A stretch of 64,000 nucleotides of DNA, taken from assembly GCA_031002005.1 (NCBI GenBank), contig JARYHS010008074.1, forward strand, positions 177,406,494 to 177,470,493, in the 5' to 3' direction. Shown here piece after piece: positions 56,221 through 64,000 of the stretch; position 1 is the first letter of the stretch; every line of letters begins with the position of its first letter. A model generated the notes under the pieces. It made no database searches. It was not told where the DNA came from and saw only the letters and a list, made by a program, of their open reading frames with translations. A program made the translations under genes and the position numbers. The DNA is from Vandiemenella viatica. Taxonomy: Eukaryota > Arthropoda > Insecta > Orthoptera > Morabidae.

Positions 56221-59041
56221 TGACTAACGGCCCGGTACGTGCTTCGCTACGTATAAAGTGAAATAATTATAATAAAAAATTGGAACATCAAATTCATTTA
56301 TTCAAACAAAAACATATTTTATTAATTGCTAGCTATTTTTAAACTTAATGTAAAACATTGGGATAAACAATATTTTTTGTTTTTCCATTTTGAGAATGAA
56401 TAAACAAACGGCTGGGGGTACAGACTCTGCAACAGGCAACATAAAGTTGGCCATGTGAAAACCATGATTCCTCCAAATTCACACCACAAACAGGAAGTGT
56501 TTGTCCTTTGGCCTTGTTGATGGACATCGCAAATGATAAACGCACAGGATATTGTAATCGTTTGAACTCAAATGGCATATCAGTTGGAATCATAGGGATA
56601 CGCTGTATCAAACAAACTTCTCCTTTTGATTTACCAGTTAAGATCGTAGCTTCAATCAAATTTGGCAATAACCTTTTCACTGCCAATCTGGTGCCATTAC
56701 ACAGTTTTGGTGGATTAATATTTCGCAGTAATATAATCAAAGAACCAACTTTCAGATTCAAGCAATGCGGTGGCATACCAGCCAGTTCCAATGAATTTAA
56801 AAATTCAATTGGATAATTCATTGCCTCATCTTGATTCATAACACTGTCAATTGATTTATATGTCGTGACTACACCTGGCAGTTTTGCTTGTATTTGAAAA
56901 TTAATGGCTTTGATATGAATGTTCTTTGGTGCTAAAATGGCGCGTTCTCTCAACCAATCATGATTTCTGTAATTCTGAAGAATATTCAGAAAAACACATT
57001 CAATCAATTCATCTATCGATTGCGCAATTGTACAAAAATTGTTCGGTACAGCGATCAATCCGTTGGTACTGTCGATTTGTATTTTGCCATCACCAATTTC
57101 TAACAATTGTTTTGAAAACTCATGGGCAGCTGGATCATTTTGTAGGTGAATACGCATATTAATGTTCAGTGTCAATTTTTGCACATATCTCCAAAGAACT
57201 GATGACTTCAAACAGGCATTTATTTCATCAGTAGGAGTTGATCGAGGAATGACAGGCAATGTTTGACGAAAATCCCCTGACAGTAATATCAGAGCACCAC
57301 CAAAAAACTGTTGATTTCCACGTAAATCTTGCATTGTTCGATTAAATGCTTCTAGTGATATAATGTTTATATTTGTTCCATAATTCAAGTGGATTTGATG
57401 CCATACATGTTAATGGCAAATAGCATTCGTATTTGTTGTGGATGAGCTGAAGTAGATGCATCATGAAGTGTTGAATCCCAATGTGCATCATCCTCCAACA
57501 AATGCAAGAGTTGACATGCTTCACAATATGTTTGACACAAATGACCGTTGACTGTTCTCAATTCTTGAAATGATTTTGGGCCATTGACGTTAACTAATAA
57601 CAATTGCAAATAAAAACACTCAGCATTGTTTGGATGTACTGTATATATTCTCCCAATTGCATCTGTTTGGAAAATGCCTGGATGCCCATCGACTGCTGTT
57701 CTTGTTTACGTCTTTGAAATTTTTTCGAAGACACATTCCATGTGTAATACTGAGGCACTTCAGAATATAACAAATTTATCGCAAATGTATCAGTTTTGCA
57801 TAATTTGAAAAAAGCGGTCAACGTAGTCGCTGGTGGTTGTCCTGCTCTTTCCAATACATTTGCTTCATTAAAATAAACACGTTGGCCATTCTCAAGATGC
57901 ACAGCCAAGGTGAACAACCACAGAATGTCTTTCGTGCATTGGAAACGACATAATCCTCCAGACAGCTTCATCACTACTAATATAGCACCCCATTTGATAT
58001 TGAGTAATTTCATCATTTCTATTATCACCAGCAACACCGAAAACAGCCATATCGCTCCCATTATTTACATACTTGCAAATATATTTAATGGATTTGACTG
58101 AATTACAATACTCCACATTTATATGAGCATTGAATATTTTCGATAATAATGGACAATACGGAACCACCCAACGATTAACAACTTCAACGTCCTGGTTACG
58201 CATTCTAATGGTTGCCGTTTTGCCATTATCATTAGGTGATCTACGTCGATACAACGGATATCCGTCATTTCCCGTTATTGTGTCTGAAGTCAATTGCCTT
58301 GGGTATCTGTCATACATGGCGAATTCATATTTAGTTCACCGCACGGACCATGTATCATGTTTTTAACGACAACGTGAAATAACTCAGGATCAACAGTTTG
58401 ATCAGGAATTTCAGCTGATATAACGTTATCGATTTGATCCGGAGTTATTTTATGTACCAGCCAAATTAATATATGTGCGTGCGGCAATCCCCTTTTTTGC
58501 CATTCGATGGAGTACATATAGCAACGCACCTCTCCAAATACACATAATTTCACAATTAAATCCATAAATGCTTTCAATTTTTGCCGAAAAACACGTGCTG
58601 GAATGTCATGACGATCAGTTGTCAACTGTCCTTCAAATAAATTGTTTTTGATGTCATCCCACTGCGGATTACATGTAAATGTAATGAACAGATCCGGTCG
58701 ACCGTATTTTCGTACATAAGACATTGCGTCTTGTGCATATTCGTTCATATGCCGTGGGCTACCAATATAGGAAGATGGCAATATAGTTAAACGTCCGATG
58801 TCATTAACTTTAGCATCATTCGCTATCGCATCTTGCAAATGAATATATTCTTCGGATCTTAATTTTGCTTGGTTGAAACGAATAAAATTAAGACGTTCAG
58901 TTTCTATTTTGGCATACATATCAACGATGTACTGATGATATAGTTTACCACATCTCAAGATATAATTTTGTTCTTGTGGATGAATCATCAATCGATACGA
59001 ATAAAAATTCATGGCACTAACTTTTTTCTGTACATGTAGAC

Positions 59042-59121
59042 CTGAAAATAAGTGCACAATGTGACTTTAGAAAATTATACAAATGAAATGTCAACACACT
59101 GAAAATAGGTCAATTATTTAC
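59042..59121 (-). other. Intron in the Helitron Rep gene
   Basis: 80 bp, GTAAAT donor and TTTTCAG acceptor; its removal joins RTG to LHV in frame. Confidence 0.8.
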
Positions 59122-59618
59122 CTGTTCGTGGATCAATCATTGGTATATTGATATGGTAGCCATCGTCACTTTTCCAATGCAATATTGGGTATTGTAATGC
59201 ATCGTAACTACGATGAAGTTCCGAAACACATTGCAATTGCTCATTTCTGCGATGAAGTACAATATCACGGGATTGAAACTGATCACCAAGAATTACAATT
59301 GCAACCTCATCAATTGTCGGTGCATTGAATCGCCTTGCATGCTCTCCAAAAGGTGTTCTATCAGCCCTTATTACGATTTTGTGATTATCAGATGGCATAC
59401 GATCGAGAGCAATTTTGAACAATTGAACTAATGCGTTTATGCTGATGGAAAAGCCTTTGTAGCTCACGAATAATTTCTCATCTTGTATTCGAAACAATTG
59501 CACAATGTTGATCCAATTCATGATTTTCATCACCAATAAAATAAATTTGCAAAAATTGATGATCAGCGTCGGGGTATGGCAATAACGAACCAGCTTGATG
59601 ATAAATCTGGCCCTGAAT

Positions 59619-59688
59619 CTGTAACATGTATGCAATACTTTATGATTCAGATTGATATAAACATGGGACAATCCTGTGAAGTATTTAC
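59619..59688 (-). other. Intron in the Helitron Rep gene (N-terminal)
   Basis: 70 bp, GTAAATAC donor and GTTACAG acceptor; its removal joins MPTFK to IQGQIYH in frame. Confidence 0.8.
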
Positions 59689-60917
59689 CTTAAACGTCGG
59701 CATAAAATTATCTCTAATAATTTTAGTAGCACCAAAAGAAGTCATTTGAAACGCCGAATTGTATTGTTGAATATGACTCAAAAAGTGCTTCGACGTTTGA
59801 GATGTCCCAAAAATAAATGAATACAATGGTTCGGGTGGAGTTTCTAATGCTGGCAATCTCACTTTGCCATTAGCACAACAAATGCCGGGCGTTTCACCTG
59901 GAAAGTTAGCCGCATCACAATGTGGACATATTGCGTCCGTCATTCCAATGTATCCGTACATACTATAATCAATCTGACTGTTGTAATTAAAAGCAGCACG
60001 CATCATTTCAGCCAAAACAGCACGACGTATTCGTGATCGCCGTGCAAGATTCAGTACAGGTACAGGGTCAACAGATCTATTTCGTGCATTACGTTCACGC
60101 TACGATGCATTAGCTTGTCTTAGTAATGCCACATCATTTGCATTACGCGTTCGCCGACCTATATTTGCTCGACTGGCTCATGGCATTTTTCTTTCATATA
60201 AAAAAGAATAAATCAAATTAAAAACAAATTGCTACATTAATAGTGGTGTATCAGTATATATACATGTGTGTATGGAAATATATATGACTGCATACGTCAA
60301 TGTATATAAAAATGTCATTAAATAATTTATTTTTAAATCGATGTGCTTCCATCTGTTACAAAAGAATAAAACACCCGTATGCACACAATATGTTTACATA
60401 AATGTAATTCAATGCAACAGTTAAAACTTACCGTTTGTGTAAATGCGTTTGACAATTTAATTCAAATAAAGCCTGTAAACGATATGAAACACCGACAGCT
60501 CGCTAAAAAACTGAGAAAAGTATACGCACACATATACATAGTACATTTGAACAATTCAAGACTCACCGTTTGTATGAATGCACTCAACAATATCGCTGAC
60601 GATTTGCTTTAATCGAAGTACGTCCAATATGAAATGACCCCATGAATGACATAACAACATGCTTGCCTGTCAACACTGAAAAAAGTTTCAATTTGACAGC
60701 ACAATCCTCATTAACAAAATGATCCGCCATTTATTGAATTCATTTGTTACAAAAAATGTGATAAATGAAGAACCGTTCAACCGATTTTGTGCAAACTTCA
60801 CATAAACCATCTACTAAACAGTCTGAACAAAGCCTAAACATTTGGTTTGGATAGGTGAGCCCGTTCTTGAGTTATAAAATTACAACGAAAAGTGGCATTG
60901 ATTTTTATATATATAGA

Positions 60918-62485
60918 TTTACAACTATAAACACAAAGGTTTTATTTGACTATTTAGAGTAATTTTACACAATTATTTTGAGTTAATCCCGCTATGGACA
61001 TTTTAGAGTTAATATGTGCAAATTTACGCGGGTAAGTGGCATATTTCAAGTTCATTCACACAATTTATTCATCTACATAATAATTTACTGATTCAGGAAG
61101 AGGCTTAGGCCCTGACAGGCTCTATATCACTTCGTGGAAAGTAGATCGCTTATCATTTAACACAGCGAGAACCAATTTGGGTACTTCAACATTGTCAAGA
61201 AGGAGATCGGATACGAAATGTAATGTTACACCTCGTAGTCAAGCTACTTGTTCCTTCATCTGGAGAATTTTAGTGACTGAAAGAGCCAAACTTTTAACCC
61301 GTGTAGGATCTAGTCGAGAATTGTGTATATTTGACCACAGACCAGCAAACTCCACAATCTAGAAGTTATTCGCTTCATCCTTCATAAGACCGACAAACCC
61401 TAATTACAAAATACTATGCCGAAACAGCTTATAGCCGGATATGTCGAATTCCTCGTCATGATTAATCGTTGCTTGGGATATGCCACATTCTCACATAAAC
61501 TGTGACCATGGATGAAACTGTTCGTTAATCCGATACCTAAATTAAACTTTATGCAATTTCGAACTGTCGTCAAACTGTTGAATATTCTAACGCCACAGAT
61601 AACGTTCAGGTATAACACAGAAATGAAAAGTCACTGTTGATAATTAAACAATACATTCCCTTAAAGTTCTGAAGTTACGCTGGTATCAGATCACACGGTT
61701 TTGAAGCAACAGTTAAATACTAGTTTGGAAGACTGCTGCTTATTCTTTAGCACTCACACACTGACATAACAGCATTCACTCTTACAATCTAAAATTGAAC
61801 TGCGACCCACTGAGATCGGGCTGATGAGAAGGATGCAATACTAAAAATTTCCTCCGGTGGATTTAGTTACAAAACGTTTATCACTGAACATGCTAATTAT
61901 ATGAAAAGCGTACCAAGTCCAACGCTGCGCTATGCCATGCGGCATAAGTTTCGTCCTACATCATTGAACGTATTTGACGCGATTTGCGTGGCTAACACTG
62001 AGGTGGTAGTTAGGTTGGCAAGCATGTGGGCGCATGGTTACAATTGTCTCAGTCTTGTTTATTACAATAAATACCAAATACAATACAACTTTACACAACA
62101 ATATCAACAACTTCAAACATAAGATTTCCACACTATATCATGTAATAAGCTTAATTACCAATCGGTTACCTAAAATTTCCCCAAGATATACTTATATTAA
62201 TTAACCACAATACTAGTTGGCCTTAATGATCCATGATGGCCCAAGAGTCCAAGGATTTACACACTTAAATTTACTTATGTCTAAACAACAATTTAATAAT
62301 GGTAGAATATCCGGTGCTATAAGTTCCTAAACAGGATTTCCAAAGATCGAGCTTCTCAAGGCGCTTATATCAGTTGAGCTCAACCAACACTGGTCTGTTT
62401 TAATGTTTCAGCACCCCTCAAGGGTACAGACAAACATACATACACTGTTTCCCTCATGTGAAAGAACAGCCATTAGTGACCTAGA
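60918..62485. other. Unassigned sequence
   Basis: AT-rich on the whole. Short open frames (61177-61362, 61901-62122) have no recognised motif. A poly(A)-signal-like AATAAATACC lies near 62069. Confidence 0.4.
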
Positions 62486-62914
62486 TTGTCCCACGCAAGC
62501 ACGAACACCAAAAAGAAAATCTCCAATTGCACCGTGGAAGCAGAAAATACAACGAAGTTGAATTGTCTGAATACCACGAACTCTCTAACAGTCTATCCAC
62601 TCGTGGAACATGAAGGCACAGCTTGCTCCAGAAGGTGCCAAAGCGCACACTTTACGAGGACCCCCCCAAACTGCCATATAGTCTGGGCATGTGAGGCGAC
62701 GACACAGTTTACGGCCACTCAGAACTGCTTGTCAGACCAGGCACCGTCAATAACCCCTCGTCGACGGCCAAGTATCACGTTGCTCCGCCTAACTGCTGCC
62801 CGTGCATGGAGCACGTCGCCTTCTTCAACTGCCGCTTCCGACACCGCCACTTCCTCCTCAGGCTGTTCACTTCCTAGCCGAGACTGACCGCAGAGACTGA
62901 CCTCTTTCCTCAGC
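62486..62914. other. GC-rich block upstream of the terminal Jockey copy
   Basis: Open on both strands (62486-62887 plus; 62925-62719 minus) with Ala/Ser/Thr/Arg-rich translations typical of GC-rich DNA. No domain was recognised; it may be non-coding or a UTR-like part of an unknown element. Confidence 0.3.
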
Positions 62915-64000
62915 AGCCAGAGCATTTTCTGCTTGTACTTTTCTCAAGCAGTTGTTGTGGAGGTTGTTGTCTATTGAGATTTCCTCCTATTTGTTAGTAT
63001 TTTGTGTCTTTGCTTCTGGTTTTCCTTTATGTTTGCTCCTTATTTGTTTTTATGTTGCTTCTAGGATTGCTAATGGTCTTTTGTGTTTGTCATAAGCTGT
63101 ATCATATTTACCAAGACTAGCGATGAGGGGGTTTGTTGACTTCGTTGCTGTTCTGTAGAACTTTTCGGTGATGTTCTTTATTCTTTCAGCGAGTAGTGGG
63201 ATGCCTGCAGCTGTGTGCAGGTCTATTGTAGGGAACAGGGTTGGTACATGGAGAGCCCTCCGCAACGCCCTGTTTTGCATAGTTTGTAGTCTGGCCAGGG
63301 AGGTTTTGGAGGCGTACCCCCACACCGGGCACGCGTATTCAATAACTGGTCTGACCAGACTGCAGAAGATGTTTACGCCAATGTTGGGAGCCAACGTGCT
63401 ATCCCTGTTGAGAACAGGGTATAATTGCTGGAGACGAGCTGCTACTCTACGTCGGAGATCTTCGATATGCCGAGACCATGTCAGTCGCTTGTCCAACGTC
63501 ACCCCTAGGTATTTTACCGTGGGTGACCATTCAATTTCTTCCCCATTTAGTTTGAGTGTTGGGGAAGGATCTCGTCGAGGAGTGCGTTTCCCCGTGCGCC
63601 TCGTCAACATGATTGCTTGGGTTTTTGATGCATTTAATGTAATTCTCCATCTTCTCGCCCATGCTAGGGTTTGCTGGAGAACTTCCTGAAGTCTGCGAAT
63701 TGCGGCTGCTTTAGACCTGTGGGCGATAAAGAAGGCAGTATCGTCTGCATAAAGTGCTGTTCGTACTGATGCTGGAATATCTGCTGTGTACAAACTGTAC
63801 AGCACCGGTCCCAGCACAGAACCTTGCGGGACGCCTGCATTTATGGGTCGTCGAGTTGAGAGGGCGTCTCCCACTTTGACCCGGAAGGTCCTTCCGCATA
63901 GGTAGCTGCGTAGCAGTTTGACGAGCGGTCCAGGGATTCCTTGTTGGTAAAGTTTATAGAGTAGTCCTTTATGCCAGACGGCATCAAAGGCTCTCGCAAC
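62915..64000 (-). mobile_element. Jockey-type retrotransposon, 3' part (continues past the window)
   Basis: The 3' UTR (63049-62915) ends with agcagaaaatgct, like the copy at 45716-50295, and the RT frame runs to the window edge. Confidence 0.8.
63050..64000 (-). CDS. Jockey-type reverse transcriptase, C-terminal part, open
   Basis: The frame is open from the window edge (64000) to the stop at 63050, 316 codons, partial at its N-terminus. It begins VARAFDAVWHKGLLYKLYQQ, has AGVPQGSVLGPVLYSLY, the YADD active site in RTALYADDTAFFIAH, then WSPTVKYLGVTLDKRLTWSR, RPVIEYACPVWGYAS and a C-terminal end PLIASLGKYDTAYDKHKRP. It catalyses target-primed reverse transcription of its own RNA. Unlike the homologous region at 48993-50163 it has no stop or frameshift here, so it may be a recent or active copy. 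About 70-80% of residues look shared with that copy by eye. Confidence 0.9.
   Translation of the reverse strand, partial: VARAFDAVWHKGLLYKLYQQGIPGPLVKLLRSYLCGRTFRVKVGDALSTRRPINAGVPQGSVLGPVLYSLYTADIPASVRTALYADDTAFFIAHRSKAAAIRRLQEVLQQTLAWARRWRITLNASKTQAIMLTRRTGKRTPRRDPSPTLKLNGEEIEWSPTVKYLGVTLDKRLTWSRHIEDLRRRVAARLQQLYPVLNRDSTLAPNIGVNIFCSLVRPVIEYACPVWGYASKTSLARLQTMQNRALRRALHVPTLFPTIDLHTAAGIPLLAERIKNITEKFYRTATKSTNPLIASLGKYDTAYDKHKRPLAILEAT

Larger units (their letters stand above)
56345..60183 (-). pseudogene. Helitron Rep/helicase gene with two introns, helicase core deleted
   Basis: The N-terminal part (60183-59689) has the basic start and CPHCDAANFPGE. After a 70-bp intron comes IQGQIYHQAGSLLPYPDADH; then DRMPSDNHKIVIRADRTPFG, PRTG, and an 80-bp intron. 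The Rep domain shows [13 protein letters not shown], the HUH box [12 protein letters not shown] and the double tyrosine YICKYVNNGSD. The helicase C-terminus has GGALILLSGDFRQTLPVIPR, FAMSINKAKGQTLPVCG and SHGQLYVACCRV. Between LELWNKYKH and LEAFNRTMQDLRG (about 57390-57350) the ATP-binding motifs I and II of the Pif1-type helicase are missing. Frameshifts occur near 59430, 58310, 57930 and 57600, plus stops near the N-terminus. It cannot transpose alone. Confidence 0.9.
56224..60917 (-). mobile_element. Helitron with both termini, 4.69 kb
   Basis: The minus-strand 5' end is TCTATATATATAAAAATCAA at 60917. The 3' end is GCGAAGCACGTACCGGGCC followed by GTTAG at 56224, with a GC hairpin just before it. 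The flanking bases are A on the 5' side and T on the 3' side, as expected for insertion between A and T without duplication. The 3' tetranucleotide is TTAG rather than the usual CTAG or CTRR. It inserted next to or in the tandem array ending at 56220. Confidence 0.85.

Noticed and set aside
61890..62490. Possible solo LTR
   Set aside because: A polyadenylation-like AATAAA and some TA-rich sequence are present, but no TG...CA ends with a target duplication were found.

Overview
The window is eukaryotic nuclear DNA, most likely from an insect. It holds one recognisable host gene, split by introns, in a dense nest of transposable elements. The host evidence is Cyclin C on the minus strand: exon 2 lies at 125-231, and a matching 32-nt first coding exon lies 14.8 kb away at 14988-15019. 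The SINE family (tRNA-like head, conserved body), the Jockey/CR1-group non-LTR remnants and the hAT families look like a large polyneopteran-type insect genome, but the species cannot be fixed from the sequence alone.

Layout. 1-15350 is Cyclin C intron and 5' end, filled with a head-to-head pair of decayed non-LTR retrotransposons, two hAT-type elements with perfect 8-bp target duplications, a pogo-like element nested in a small MITE, and a 210-bp palindromic MITE. A second 32-nt first-exon copy lies at 15116-15147. 15353-38773 is bounded by hAT terminal repeats and a perfect 8-bp duplication (AGCTACAC). It holds a decayed hAT transposase, a 1.3-kb inverted-repeat element, a ~170-bp tandem array, a 14.3-kb inverted duplication (20856-35191, with a 1000-N assembly gap) inserted in that array, and an ORF1-only non-LTR copy.

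39287-45060 is a Penelope-like GIY-YIG reading frame split by a 5.3-kb hAT element (39467-44807), itself carrying further insertions. 45716-50295 is a degraded Jockey-type retrotransposon of near full length. After it come an unassigned ATG-started 88-codon ORF (50313), a third decayed hAT transposase (50800-52365), a Polinton/Maverick-like integrase remnant (53158-53945), another copy of the tandem array (54009-56223), and a complete-ended Helitron (56224-60917) whose Rep/helicase gene has two small introns but has lost the helicase ATP-binding motifs. The window ends inside a better preserved Jockey-type reverse transcriptase (to 64000, minus strand).

No prokaryotic genes, rRNA or CRISPR arrays were seen. 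The most notable signals are the tandemly duplicated Cyclin C first exon, the 14.3-kb palindrome with diverged arms, and the chain of nested insertions that can be dated relative to each other by target-site duplications.
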